NCBI RefSeq assembly: GCF_001644025.1
Contig: NZ_LUUK01000233.1
Span: 1-44,451 of the forward strand
Direction of reading: 5' to 3'
Source of the DNA: Methylomonas koyamae
GTDB taxonomy: Bacteria; Pseudomonadota; Gammaproteobacteria; Methylococcales; Methylomonadaceae
Length of the DNA: 44,451 nt
Numbering within the stretch: the first letter of the stretch is position 1; every line of letters begins with the position of its first letter. The notes beneath the pieces are model-generated. The model worked only from the letters and a program-made list of their open reading frames with translations. It was not told the origin of the DNA and searched no databases. Both the position numbers and the translations under genes were made by a program. Shown one piece after another: positions 18,566-27,639 of the stretch.

Positions 18566-19296
18566 CTCCGGCCCGCCTCGCAACAGATCAGCAAACCCTT
18601 TAATACTAATTTGACATCGACGACGGCCTCCACCGTCAACAGCCCCTGTAACAGCTCAGCATCGCCGCCGCACATTAGCAACCGGTAATGCGGATGCCTG
18701 ATCAAAGTCGCCTCTATCAACCCGATTGCAGCGGACAACACACCACTATCGATGGCCGCTTCGGTAGTCATTCCAAGCCCAAAGTCCGCTTGCCGTTCGA
18801 CCAGCGGCAGTACCTCCGTACCAAACGCCAATACCCCCTTCATCAGGCTAACGCCAGGAGCTATCAGACCACCCTGATGCCGGCCATCTTCGGAAAGCAA
18901 GTCCAACGTGATTGCGGTCCCGCAGTCAACGATACACCATTGCCCCGGATAATCGCGGCGAGCCGCCAGCAAAGCCAGCCATCGATCAATTCCAAGCTTA
19001 TCGGGAAAGCGGTAAGCATTAACGACTCCCGCTGAGCTCGCCGTCGATAACGGCTTCACAATCGCCACCCCCGGCCACAACGATTGCGCCACCCTCAGGA
19101 CATCGTCGAGGACTGCCGGCGCACCGACCGCGGCGACGCCGATACACTCGGGTGTGGCATATGTTTGCCATTGCCGCCGTAACCAAGCTGCGAATCCGGC
19201 TTGTCGATAATCGACCGCGTGGAGGTCGCCGACTTTACCGTCGACCGCCAATGCCCATTTCAAACGGCTGTTACCCAGGTCGACCAATAAAGTCAC
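18562..19296 (-). CDS. coaX: Type III pantothenate kinase
   Basis: This enzyme phosphorylates pantothenate in the first step of CoA synthesis. The 244-aa protein has the phosphate-binding LLVDLGNSRLKWAL, the central KLGIDRWLALLAA and IVDCGTAITLD motifs, and GGLIAPGVSLM. These are typical of CoaX, which needs a monovalent cation and is not inhibited by CoA. It overlaps birA by 4 bp upstream and the SPOR gene by 4 bp downstream. Confidence 0.94.
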   Translation of the reverse strand: MTLLVDLGNSRLKWALAVDGKVGDLHAVDYRQAGFAAWLRRQWQTYATPECIGVAAVGAPAVLDDVLRVAQSLWPGVAIVKPLSTASSAGVVNAYRFPDKLGIDRWLALLAARRDYPGQWCIVDCGTAITLDLLSEDGRHQGGLIAPGVSLMKGVLAFGTEVLPLVERQADFGLGMTTEAAIDSGVLSAAIGLIEATLIRHPHYRLLMCGGDAELLQGLLTVEAVVDVKLVLKGLLICCEAGRR

Positions 19297-20297
19297 GATT
19301 TGCTAAAACTCACCTCGCCGGACGCGAAGCGGCGTAGCTCACCGTTCGCATCCGTTAGCAACAGAAAACCTTGGTCGTCGATGCCGGCCACAGTTCCGCG
19401 ATGCGCAAGGCTCCCTATTGAAATATCCACCGTTTTTCCCACCATGCAATCGACCTCACGCCAGTCTTCGATGTAATCGACCAGGGTACGCTGCTCGAAC
19501 TCCGCCAACACCGGAAGCCAATGATTTAGTAACACGCCGCTGACCCGATTGCGATCGGGACGAGCGGAGCCGCCCAAGACTGCCACCAAATCCGCCCAGT
19601 CCTGATCGATAGCCTCACCTTGCTTGGTCGACATATCGACATTCAATCCTAGTCCGGCCACCGCATGGCAGGGTCCGTCGCTTTCACCGGAAACTTCAAT
19701 CAAAATACCGCCCAATTTCCGCTGTCGCCAATAGATGTCGTTAGGCCATTTCAATCCGACGTCGTGAGCTCCCAACTGACGCAATGCTTGGATTGTCGCT
19801 ACGCCCAGCGCCAGACTCAGTCCGGCGATGGCGGCGGGACCGCCTTGAAAACGCCATAGTATCGACAAATAAATATTCCGCCCAAACGGCGAAACCCATT
19901 GCCGACCACGCCGCCCCTTGCCGGCTGTTTGGCGTTCGGCGAGGCAAACCAGGCCGCCAGGCACACCTTGTTCGGCAAGTTCGTGTAAGTAGGTATTGGT
20001 GGAAGCAATAAGGCCGTGGACCTCCAATCCAGTCAAGAGACCGGAAGCGCGATGGTGCAAATAAGCGAAAATTCGCTCACTGTCCAACAGATCCATAGGT
20101 GTAGCCAAACGGTAACCCTTACCCGACACGGCCAATATTTCAATACCCAGCTCGCTCAACCCTTGCAAATGCTTCCAGACCGCCGAGCGACTGACGCCGA
20201 GCGCTCCCGCCAATTCGGTACCTGAATGAAATCGCCCGTCGACCAAAAGGGCAATGAGTTGTCTATCGACCGGAGAAATCAATGAACCGTCCCGCAA
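19293..20297 (-). CDS. birA: Biotin-protein ligase / biotin operon repressor
   Basis: This bifunctional enzyme makes biotinyl-AMP and biotinylates acetyl-CoA carboxylase; with an HTH it also represses biotin genes. Of 334 aa, residues 1-65 form the winged helix (SGTELAGALGVSRSAVWKHL). The catalytic domain has the GKGRRGRQW adenylate loop and LKWPNDIYW. A C-terminal SH3-like domain follows. The annotated start is TTG at 20297 without a clear ribosome-binding site. The gene lies 18 nt after the PilZ gene and overlaps coaX. Confidence 0.93.
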   Translation of the reverse strand: MRDGSLISPVDRQLIALLVDGRFHSGTELAGALGVSRSAVWKHLQGLSELGIEILAVSGKGYRLATPMDLLDSERIFAYLHHRASGLLTGLEVHGLIASTNTYLHELAEQGVPGGLVCLAERQTAGKGRRGRQWVSPFGRNIYLSILWRFQGGPAAIAGLSLALGVATIQALRQLGAHDVGLKWPNDIYWRQRKLGGILIEVSGESDGPCHAVAGLGLNVDMSTKQGEAIDQDWADLVAVLGGSARPDRNRVSGVLLNHWLPVLAEFEQRTLVDYIEDWREVDCMVGKTVDISIGSLAHRGTVAGIDDQGFLLLTDANGELRRFASGEVSFSKS

Positions 20298-20315
20298 CTA
20301 AGGGCCCAGGCCGTT

Positions 20316-20900
20316 TCAAGTTTCGTTTTTATCGCGTAGTTGTTGCAGCTGTTTTTTAACCACATGCTTGATCAATAACTCCCTGTCGTCTTCTTTCATG
20401 TTGATGTATTCCACGCAAACCGCGTACGGCCGCTCGGGATTATCCGCCGAAATATCCTTGCAGTGCACGACTCTGGCGTAAGCGACAATGACCGCCATGC
20501 AGGACGTCAGCAACATTCTCAGTTCCAGAACTTCACCTTCCGACACCGGCGTTTCGTTGCTAAACGCCAAACCGGTGGCGCTCAGGCTGACTTCCCGGGT
20601 ATCGTGTTCCGAAAATTGCTCGGACTGGCTGGTCAACACCTGGGCGATCAAATTGATTTTGGTATCCAGCAACTTCAAATATTCGAACAGATCCGGATCG
20701 CGCCGTTCCAATCTCGGCGCCAATAATCTGGCCTCTTGATTAAGCACTTCCAACGCGGACGCGAGCGAACAGTTGCTGAGCACATCGTCGGACACATGGC
20801 TCAATACCTTGACGTGATTTTTGTCGATGACTTTGTGCAACAAGTTAATCGTGTCGTTGACCCGAAAATATCGCCTTTTTTCTGTAATTTCGTCCGCCAT
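20316..20900 (-). CDS. PilZ-domain-like protein
   Basis: This 194-aa cytoplasmic protein begins with EKRRYFRVND, the arginine-rich motif that in PilZ proteins wraps cyclic-di-GMP. It continues into a helical insert (about 30-95) and then a beta domain with DTREVSLSATGLAF, fitting the D/N-x-S-x-x-G part of the PilZ signature. The insert between the two halves is longer than in single-domain PilZ proteins. It probably acts as a c-di-GMP-responsive adaptor; the output is unknown. It sits between tusC and birA on the same strand. Confidence 0.65.
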   Translation of the reverse strand: MADEITEKRRYFRVNDTINLLHKVIDKNHVKVLSHVSDDVLSNCSLASALEVLNQEARLLAPRLERRDPDLFEYLKLLDTKINLIAQVLTSQSEQFSEHDTREVSLSATGLAFSNETPVSEGEVLELRMLLTSCMAVIVAYARVVHCKDISADNPERPYAVCVEYINMKEDDRELLIKHVVKKQLQQLRDKNET

Positions 20901-20983
20901 GGCCGCTCTGTCCTCAAATTTTTAGATAGGATTCAATCGATATTCCAGCAATTCTAGCGTATCCATGATCGGAAACGTGAACC

Positions 20984-21343
20984 TTAGCCGCCCACGACCA
21001 CATCGTAGCCGCTGAAAAGCGCGGGCAAATCGCAGCGCCCAAGCGGCTTCAGAGGTATTATCGGCACAAAGACCTCCACACCGCGTTCGATCAGGGACTC
21101 ATGTTCGACAAACACGTCGGAGACCCCATAAAAAGCCAGCGCTTCGAACATTCCCGCCGTATCTTTTAGCCCTAGCCCACTCGCTCGCTGCCCCTCGACC
21201 ACCTGCCAGACGCCATCATCGACGAACAACACATCAACGGTCTGATCGAATGCGGCGGTCGTTAAGATCAAGTCCAAGGCTTCCTGGACACCGTTACCGC
21301 AATGCGGGGCCTGGGACAACATAAACAAGTAACGTTTTTTCAT
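20984..21343 (-). CDS. tusC: DsrF/TusC-like sulfur relay protein
   Basis: This 119-aa member of the DsrE/F/H family starts MKKRYLFMLSQAPHCGN, with the ORF ending in the LFSGYDVVV type of tail. In E. coli, TusB, TusC and TusD form a complex that relays sulfur for 2-thiouridine in tRNA. I start it at 21343; a longer frame would overlap tusD. It follows tusD by 5 nt, but no tusB-like gene comes next. Confidence 0.85.
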   Translation of the reverse strand: MKKRYLFMLSQAPHCGNGVQEALDLILTTAAFDQTVDVLFVDDGVWQVVEGQRASGLGLKDTAGMFEALAFYGVSDVFVEHESLIERGVEVFVPIIPLKPLGRCDLPALFSGYDVVVGG

Positions 21344-21348
21344 CGCGA

Positions 21349-21735
21349 TTAGAACGTCAAATAACGGTCCGCGACCAAAGTCGCTTCCAGCCATTGCCCC
21401 AAGCCGGCAATCCGAAAACCGGGCGCCACATCATCGTCGTTTTTACCCTGGCGCCGCGCCTCGTCCGCGCACAACAGGCCGCGCCGTTGCGCCGCCGATA
21501 TGCAAACCACCAAATCGATGCCATTCAGTTCCGCCAATCGACTCCAGCCCGCGACCGGTGCTCGCTCATCATCGGGCGGACTGGCGTAGCGGAACGCATG
21601 GTAGACACCATCGCGATAGAAGAACACCCGAACGACCTCGTGACCTTGAGCCAATGCCGCTTCCACAAACCGAAATGCGTGCAAACCGGCATTGGTCAAA
21701 TAAGGACTACCATTAACCTGTACTGCAAATTTCAT
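21349..21735 (-). CDS. tusD: DsrE/TusD-like sulfur relay protein
   Basis: This 128-aa protein has the DsrE-like start MKFAVQVNGSPYLTNAGLHAFRFVEAALAQGH and a cysteine in DLVVCISAAQRRG. That is where TusD carries its persulfide residue. The start at 21735 gives the expected family length; the longer frame to 22029 runs across the divergent bepA start. It probably works with TusC in tRNA thiolation. Confidence 0.87.
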   Translation of the reverse strand: MKFAVQVNGSPYLTNAGLHAFRFVEAALAQGHEVVRVFFYRDGVYHAFRYASPPDDERAPVAGWSRLAELNGIDLVVCISAAQRRGLLCADEARRQGKNDDDVAPGFRIAGLGQWLEATLVADRYLTF

Positions 21736-21856
21736 CACGCTGTAAAATGTACCGGGCAAATTCAACCATACGCCGCATTTTAATACGGCTCTAACGACTT
21801 TGCCGCGAATCCTTACGCGATTGAACCCTTGACCGCCGTTTGCTGTCCCAGCCTTC

Positions 21857-23308
21857 ATGAAATTGACTGCCCTAATTCTCGGCTTAAGCCTGACTTTGTT
21901 CACCGCCTCTGGCGGAGCCATCGAAATCGAAAAAATGCAACTACCGGACATGGGTGATTCCGCGGGCGCGCTGATCTCGCCGGTCCAGGAACGGGAATTC
22001 GGCGAGGCATTTTTCCGCAATCTGCACACTCAGGCCGAAATCAGTCAAGACCTGGAAATCGAGCAGTACATTCAAAACATCGGCAGGCAATTGGCGGCGC
22101 ACAGCGACAATCCGGCAACGCCGTTCCATTTTTTCGTGGTCATGGAACCGGATATCAACGCCTTTGCCGGTCCCGGCGGCTACATCGGCGTCAATTCCGG
22201 CTTGATACTTTTGACCGAATCCGAAAGCGAATTGGCGTCGGTCATGGCTCACGAGATCGGTCACGTCACTCAACGTCATTTATACCGCTCGATCGAGAAA
22301 GCCAGCAAAATGTCGATACCGACCGTCGCCGCGACGTTAGCGGCCATTCTGGTCGCCACTCAATCGCCGAACATGGGCCAGGCAGCCCTGATGGCGGTCC
22401 AGGCCGGTAATATTCAGTTTCAGATCGATTTTACCCGCGAACACGAAAAAGAAGCCGATCGGGTCGGCATGCAGACGTTGGCCGATTCCAATTTCGATCC
22501 GCGCGCGATGCCGGTATTCTTCGAAAAACTAATGCAATCGACTCGCTATTACGGCAAGGGCGTACCTGAGTTTTTACGTACCCACCCGGTCTCCGAAAGC
22601 CGGATCGCCGACACCCGCGGCAGGGCTGAAACCTATGCCTATCGGCAAATTCCCGACTCGCTCGGCTACCTATTGACGAAAGCCAAGCTGATGGTCACCA
22701 CCGCGAGCGATAAAAAATCGGCGCTAAAGCACTTCGCGACCTTGGAACTGCAGGGCACGACGGAACAGCGGGCGGTAGCGCGCTATGGCATCGGCTTGAT
22801 CCACCAGGACGCTCAAGAATTCGCCCAGGCCTCAGAAATCTTTCAGCAATTGACCGACCAATATCCGAATCAACCGCAATACCCGTTCGCGCTGGCTAGA
22901 ACCGCAATGGACAGCCACGACTATCAAAAAGCCAGCAACCTATTAAGCAAAACCAGCGAGCGCTTTCCCAGCAACGACGCGATCAAAATCGAACTCACCC
23001 GGGCGTTGATCAAAAACAGCCAGCCCGAGAGAGCGCGACAAGTCTTGCAATCAATGTCGGATTATCAAAAACAGCAACCCTTCTATTACGAGCTACTGGC
23101 GCAAATCCATGCCGATTTAAAACAACCGGCCGAATCCCACCGCTACATGGCCGAATATTATTTCGCCAGCGGCGATACTGAAGCCGCGATGACCCAAATC
23201 AAACTCGCCAGACAAGAAACCGATCTCAGCTTTCAACTACAAGCCATCCTCAACGAACGCCTGAATTTCTTCATCAGCGAGGAGGAGTCTCGCAAAGCAG
23301 AACGCTAA
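21857..23308 (+). CDS. bepA: Periplasmic M48 metalloprotease with TPR (BepA-like)
   Basis: This 483-aa protein has a signal peptide (about 1-21) and an M48 peptidase domain with zinc motif HEIGH (132-136) and third ligand E199 in EKEADRVG. A TPR-type C-terminal half (about 270-470) follows. BepA (YfgC) assists or degrades outer-membrane proteins such as LptD at the BAM complex. Length and order match. It is divergent from tusD, with 121 bp between the starts. Confidence 0.92.
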   Translation: MKLTALILGLSLTLFTASGGAIEIEKMQLPDMGDSAGALISPVQEREFGEAFFRNLHTQAEISQDLEIEQYIQNIGRQLAAHSDNPATPFHFFVVMEPDINAFAGPGGYIGVNSGLILLTESESELASVMAHEIGHVTQRHLYRSIEKASKMSIPTVAATLAAILVATQSPNMGQAALMAVQAGNIQFQIDFTREHEKEADRVGMQTLADSNFDPRAMPVFFEKLMQSTRYYGKGVPEFLRTHPVSESRIADTRGRAETYAYRQIPDSLGYLLTKAKLMVTTASDKKSALKHFATLELQGTTEQRAVARYGIGLIHQDAQEFAQASEIFQQLTDQYPNQPQYPFALARTAMDSHDYQKASNLLSKTSERFPSNDAIKIELTRALIKNSQPERARQVLQSMSDYQKQQPFYYELLAQIHADLKQPAESHRYMAEYYFASGDTEAAMTQIKLARQETDLSFQLQAILNERLNFFISEEESRKAER

Positions 23309-23403
23309 ACAGCAATGTTAACAGGCACTTATCTATCGCAAACCCTTGTAATTCTCAAATAATTTCGAGGCAAAACAACCATCCCGAAATCGCGCATTTT
23401 TTG

Positions 23404-23433
23404 TTGGACAGTCGGAACTTTTTTCACTACACT
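23404..23433 (+). promoter_or_regulatory. Possible promoter of the candidate small RNA
   Basis: TTGGAC (23404-23409), an 18-nt spacer and TACACT (23428-23433) form a moderate sigma70 match. A second -10-like TATAAA at 23502-23507 has only a poor -35. Confidence 0.35.
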
Positions 23434-23439
23434 TCGCCC

Positions 23440-23626
23440 ACCTTTTACGGAGTGCATGCGACCCAAAGCGGTCGTAGCTTTAGGGGGAGGGAAGCGGCCT
23501 GTATAAAGGCTGAACAACAATAATAATTAGTGTAACTGCTTAACTAAACTGTCTTCGAGACAGGCGTCCACAACCATAACAACAATAATTACAACAACAG
23601 GACGGGCCCGCGTTAGCGGGCTTTTT
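23440..23626 (+). ncRNA. Candidate Hfq-binding small RNA with A-R-N repeats (CrcZ-like layout)
   Basis: This 187-nt stretch has no substantial coding frame. It contains two unstructured A-rich tracts made of A-R-N triplets: AAC AAC AAT AAT AAT at 23513-23527 and AAC AAC AAT AAT ... AAC AAC AGG at 23578-23601. They are separated by a hairpin (CTGTCT-TCG-AGACAG, 23549-23563) and followed by a terminator. Such triplets bind the distal face of Hfq, and Crc-sequestering RNAs of pseudomonads have several. A 16-codon frame MRPKAVVALGGGKRPV (23456-23506) has an ACGGAG site but may be chance. The rest of the 473-nt gap before rpoZ holds the rpoZ promoter. Confidence 0.45.
23606..23626 (+). terminator. 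Intrinsic terminator after the candidate small RNA
   Basis: GCCCGC-GTTA-GCGGGC forms a 6-bp GC stem followed by five T, then ATT. Confidence 0.8.
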
Positions 23627-23669
23627 ATTGCCTATCGAATTTCCCCGCCTACGCGACTCTGTTCGACAA

Positions 23670-23698
23670 TTGGCTAAGTCGGCCTTTTATCTTATAAT
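23670..23698 (+). promoter_or_regulatory. Sigma70 promoter of rpoZ-spoT
   Basis: TTGGCT (23670-23675), a 17-nt spacer and a perfect TATAAT (23693-23698) lie about 84 bp upstream of rpoZ. Confidence 0.75.
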
Positions 23699-23781
23699 CG
23701 AAGCCCCGCTTGGGCCGCGGCCCTAAGATCGAGCCGTCCTCAGTGCTCAGGCATCCTCACAAAACTCACCAAGGTTAAAAC

Positions 23782-24021
23782 ATGGCACGCGTTACCGTTG
23801 AAGATTGTTTAGAAAATGTCGAAAACCGTTTCAAACTGGTATTACTGGCCAGTAAACGGGCCAGACAATTGGAAAAAGGCGCGGACGAGTTCGTCCCGCG
23901 CGGTAAAGACAAGGATACCGTCGTGGCCCTGCGCGAGATCGCAGCCGGTTTTGTATCCGAAAGCAATGTCGACAGTCTGCATCGCGCCGGCTACGTTTCG
24001 GAAACCCATATCGAAATCTAA
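23782..24021 (+). CDS. rpoZ: RNA polymerase omega subunit
   Basis: This 79-aa subunit helps assemble the beta-prime subunit and forms part of a ppGpp site. The start [20 protein letters not shown] and the tract LASKRARQL are diagnostic. It lies 5 nt before spoT, as in enteric bacteria, but gmk does not precede it here. Confidence 0.96.
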   Translation: MARVTVEDCLENVENRFKLVLLASKRARQLEKGADEFVPRGKDKDTVVALREIAAGFVSESNVDSLHRAGYVSETHIEI

Positions 24022-24026
24022 AGTCC

Positions 24027-26210
24027 ATGCCCGAGACAGCCGCCAAACCCGCCCCGGCCCTACCCGCGATAGAGCATCCCGAAGAGAAACTGCTTCACCA
24101 GCTCTGCGAGGGCCTACGCGGCTATCTCGATGCCGACCAAGTCAACGACGTCGTCCGCGCCTACCATTACGGTGCGGCGGCACATTCCGGACAATTTCGC
24201 CGTAGCGGCGAAGCCTATATTTGTCATCCGGTTTCGGTGGCGATCACGCTGGCGAGCATGCACATGGATGTCCACGGCATCATGGCGGCGATCCTGCACG
24301 ATGTCATCGAAGACACGCCGATCAGCAAGGAACAACTCGGTCTGCAATTCGGCGTCGAAGTCGCCGAACTGGTGGACGGCGTCACCAAATTGTCCAAAAT
24401 CGATAGCCGCTCGCGTGCCGAAGCTCAAGCCGAAAACGTCCGCAAAATGTTTCTGGCAATGGCTCAGGATTTGCGCGTCATTGTCGTCAAGCTTGCCGAC
24501 CGGCTGCATAACATGCAGACCATGGGCAATATGCCCTCCGACAAGAAACGCCGGATCGCCAAGGAAACCCTGGAAATCTACGCCCCGATCGCCAACCGAC
24601 TCGGGATGAACGAGATCCGCCATCAGCTTGAATCGCTGGGGTTCAAGGCGCTCCACCCTTACCGTTATTCGGTGATTTCCAATGCCGTCAAAAAATCGCG
24701 CGGCAATCGTAAGGAAATCATCGACACGATCCAAAACGCGATCCAAAATCGCTTAAACGAAAGCAGTCTTAGCGCCACCGTGGCGGGCCGCGAAAAAAAT
24801 ATCGCCAGCATTTACCAAAAAATGCTGAACAAGCGCATCTCCTTCACCGATGTGTTCGATGTCTACGCCTTCCGGATTTATTGCGCCCAAGTCGACGACT
24901 GCTATCGGGCGTTGGGCTGCGTGCACAACCTTTACAAACCGGTGCCCGGCCGCTTCAAGGACTATATCGCCCTACCCAAGGCCAACGGCTACCAATCGTT
25001 GCACACGATTTTAATAGGACCCTACGGCGTGCCGATCGAGATTCAGATCCGCACCCACGACATGCATCGCATGTCCGAATCCGGGATCGCCGCGCATTGG
25101 CTGTACAAGTCGGATAAGGATAAAAGCGAGACGATACAGGCGCGCGCCAACGAATGGTTGCGCGATCTGCTGGAAATTCAAAAGTCCGCCGGCGATTCGC
25201 TGGAGTTCATCGACAACCTCAAGGTCGATCTGTTTCCGCAAGAAGTCTTCGTGTTTACGCCCAAGGGCAAGATCATCAAACTGCCGCGCGGCGCAACCAT
25301 CGTCGATTTCGCCTATATGGTGCATACCGACGTCGGCAACGCCTGCATCTCGGCCCGGATCGACAAAAAGCTGGTACCGCTGCAAACCAAGTTGGAAAAC
25401 GGCATGACCATCGAAGTCATCACCGCCGCCTGGGCCCGCCCCAACCCGTTGTGGCTGAACTACGTCACGACCGCCAAGGCCCGCAGTTGTATTCGCGCCT
25501 ATCTGAAGAACTTCAAACAACAGGAAGCGATCAACCTCGGTCGCCGCCTGCTGGAAAAAGAACTGCAAAGCATCGGCATCCAGCTTGAACAGGTCGATAA
25601 CAGCCGAATTCTGCAAGTGTTGCAAGTCTTGAAAAAGCACTCGTTGAACGACTTGCTGGAAGACATCGGTCTCGGCAACAAAATGCCGTTCCTGGTCGCG
25701 AAACACATCGCCCAAACCGACGTCAACGCCGCGGTCAAGCTGCACGACAACGTGCCCAAGGCCAGTACGCCGCTGATCATCAAAGGCACCGAAGGCATTG
25801 TCGTCAGCCTGGCCAAATGTTGCCGGCCAATCCCCGGCGATCCGATCATCGGCTTCTTCAATCCTGGCAAGGGCATCGTCGTTCATCACCACGAATGCCG
25901 CAACAGCAACGAAGTCAGAAAAAAACAAACCAGTTGGCTGGACGTGGAATGGAGCCCGGAAGCCAGCGGCGAATTCCCGGCCGAGATCCGCATCGAGTTA
26001 TTGAACCAACGCGGTTCGCTAGCGACGATCGCCTCGACGATATCAGGGATGGACTCGAACATCGAAAACATCACCGTCGTCAGCCAGGACGATCGAGTGT
26101 CGGTCGACCTGCTGATCCTGGCGGTGCGCGACCGGGTCCATCTGGCCAACATCATCCGCAAACTGAAAAAACTTTCCATCGTTTTAAAAATCACCCGCAT
26201 CAAGGCCTAA
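24027..26210 (+). CDS. spoT: Bifunctional (p)ppGpp synthetase/hydrolase SpoT
   Basis: This stringent-response enzyme has 727 aa. The N-terminal HD hydrolase (about 45-200) retains [12 protein letters not shown]. The synthetase domain (about 230-380) contains the substrate tract [24 protein letters not shown] domain with [19 protein letters not shown], a helical/zinc-like region [13 protein letters not shown] and an ACT domain (about 655-727) follow. An intact HD site argues for hydrolase activity, unlike RelA. It is cotranscribed with rpoZ and followed 1 nt later by ridA. Confidence 0.96.
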   Translation: MPETAAKPAPALPAIEHPEEKLLHQLCEGLRGYLDADQVNDVVRAYHYGAAAHSGQFRRSGEAYICHPVSVAITLASMHMDVHGIMAAILHDVIEDTPISKEQLGLQFGVEVAELVDGVTKLSKIDSRSRAEAQAENVRKMFLAMAQDLRVIVVKLADRLHNMQTMGNMPSDKKRRIAKETLEIYAPIANRLGMNEIRHQLESLGFKALHPYRYSVISNAVKKSRGNRKEIIDTIQNAIQNRLNESSLSATVAGREKNIASIYQKMLNKRISFTDVFDVYAFRIYCAQVDDCYRALGCVHNLYKPVPGRFKDYIALPKANGYQSLHTILIGPYGVPIEIQIRTHDMHRMSESGIAAHWLYKSDKDKSETIQARANEWLRDLLEIQKSAGDSLEFIDNLKVDLFPQEVFVFTPKGKIIKLPRGATIVDFAYMVHTDVGNACISARIDKKLVPLQTKLENGMTIEVITAAWARPNPLWLNYVTTAKARSCIRAYLKNFKQQEAINLGRRLLEKELQSIGIQLEQVDNSRILQVLQVLKKHSLNDLLEDIGLGNKMPFLVAKHIAQTDVNAAVKLHDNVPKASTPLIIKGTEGIVVSLAKCCRPIPGDPIIGFFNPGKGIVVHHHECRNSNEVRKKQTSWLDVEWSPEASGEFPAEIRIELLNQRGSLATIASTISGMDSNIENITVVSQDDRVSVDLLILAVRDRVHLANIIRKLKKLSIVLKITRIKA

Positions 26211-26211
26211 C

Positions 26212-26598
26212 ATGAGCAAGGAAATCATCTCCACCCCGAATGCCCCGCAAGCGATCGGCACCTATTCTCAAGCCGTCAAAGTCGGCGATACCGTTTACCT
26301 GTCCGGCCAGATCGCTCTCGACCCGGCCACGATGCAAGTGGTCGAAGGCGACGTCGCCGTCCAAATCCGCCGCGTGTTCGATAATCTGCAAGCCGTCGCC
26401 CAAGCCGCCGGCGGCGATCTCGGCGACATCGTCAAACTCAACATCTTTTTGACCGACCTCGGCAACTTCGCCACCGTCAACGAAATCATGGCCGAATATT
26501 TCAGCCAACCCTACCCCGCCCGCGCCGCTGTCGGCGTGGCTTCTCTACCCAGAGGCGTCGGTGTTGAAATGGATGGCGTGATGGTCTTGGCTAACTGA
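26212..26598 (+). CDS. ridA: RidA-family enamine/imine deaminase
   Basis: This 128-aa protein hydrolyses reactive enamines formed by PLP enzymes such as threonine dehydratase. Family tracts are [24 protein letters not shown], the [13 protein letters not shown] strand and [21 protein letters not shown], which carries the catalytic arginine. It begins 1 nt after the spoT stop. The 240 nt that follow, up to truC, hold nothing I recognise. Confidence 0.94.
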   Translation: MSKEIISTPNAPQAIGTYSQAVKVGDTVYLSGQIALDPATMQVVEGDVAVQIRRVFDNLQAVAQAAGGDLGDIVKLNIFLTDLGNFATVNEIMAEYFSQPYPARAAVGVASLPRGVGVEMDGVMVLAN

Positions 26599-26838
26599 TC
26601 ATTCATCGCCGCGCTACCACATCCGGAGCGCGAACTCGGTGCCGACTTGCAGGCACGGACCTTCCCCTCGGTCAGTACGCTTTCCGCTTAGGCCAATCCA
26701 AGACCAGGCTTTATCAAAGGAATCCAGGCGAGGACTCCAGAAACAATTCGGTGCGAGAGACCTCGGTTTTACCGATCTCTTTCAAGGAATCGGATCGCCA
26801 CCGTCGATGCCTCCAGCAAAGGCCTGCCGATCCGTACC

Positions 26839-27564
26839 CTAAGTTTGAAACACCGACAGCACTTGCAAAAAGCTCGGTTCGGGCGAAGCCTGCAAATGCA
26901 GACGCTCGCCGGTAATCGGGTGCGGAAAATCCAACGCGGTGGCCGCGAGCATTAATCGCCCTTGACCGAAACGCTCGGCGAAATAACGGTTGTGGCGGCC
27001 TCGGCCGTGATTGGCGTCGCCGATGATAGGGTGACTGATATGTTTCATATGCCGGCGCAATTGATGCTTTCGACCGGTTTCCGGGCACAACTCGACCAGA
27101 CTGTAGCGACTCGTCGAATGGCCTTCAATCTCAACCGGGATTTCCGTCGTCGCCAGGCGCCGGTAACGGGTGCGGGCTTCACGCTCGGGCTGCGACTCGC
27201 CTTTCCGCCGCCGGTCTTCCGGCTCGTCGCGTAAAGGGTGATCGATCAAGCCGTGTTCCGGCAACCAGCCGCGTACCATCGCCAGATAGGTTTTGGAAAC
27301 CTGACCCGCCATCAGCGTTTTGCCTAAGACACTCGCGGTACTCGGGTCGCGAGCGAACACTAATAGACCGGAAGTGGGACGATCCAGCCGATGCACCGGG
27401 TAGACGTGCTCGCCGCCGTTCATCGCTCGTGCATATTGCAGAGCGAACTCGGTTTCGTGCTTATCGATGGGACTGCGATGCACCAGTAAGCCAGCCGGCT
27501 TGTGTACGGCCAACAGCCACGGGTCCCGGTAAAGCTCGGTTAGCGGATTACACTCTAACGACAT
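26839..27564 (-). CDS. truC: tRNA pseudouridine(65) synthase TruC-like (RluA family)
   Basis: This 241-aa RluA-family synthase has the catalytic aspartate in PVHRLDRPTSGLLVFA, the start YRDPWLLAVHKPAGLLVHRS and the RxHQLRRHM tract (GRKHQLRRHMKHI). It lacks an S4 domain, and its length and lysine-proline-alanine N-terminus match TruC, which modifies U65 in certain tRNAs. It is a single-gene unit convergent with ridA. Confidence 0.87.
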   Translation of the reverse strand: MSLECNPLTELYRDPWLLAVHKPAGLLVHRSPIDKHETEFALQYARAMNGGEHVYPVHRLDRPTSGLLVFARDPSTASVLGKTLMAGQVSKTYLAMVRGWLPEHGLIDHPLRDEPEDRRRKGESQPEREARTRYRRLATTEIPVEIEGHSTSRYSLVELCPETGRKHQLRRHMKHISHPIIGDANHGRGRHNRYFAERFGQGRLMLAATALDFPHPITGERLHLQASPEPSFLQVLSVFQT

Positions 27565-27639
27565 CGACGATTCGCTGGCCGATGTTGATATAGCCTAATT
27601 CGAGCGCGGCGAACTAAGAAGAACCTTGCGCGCCGACAC

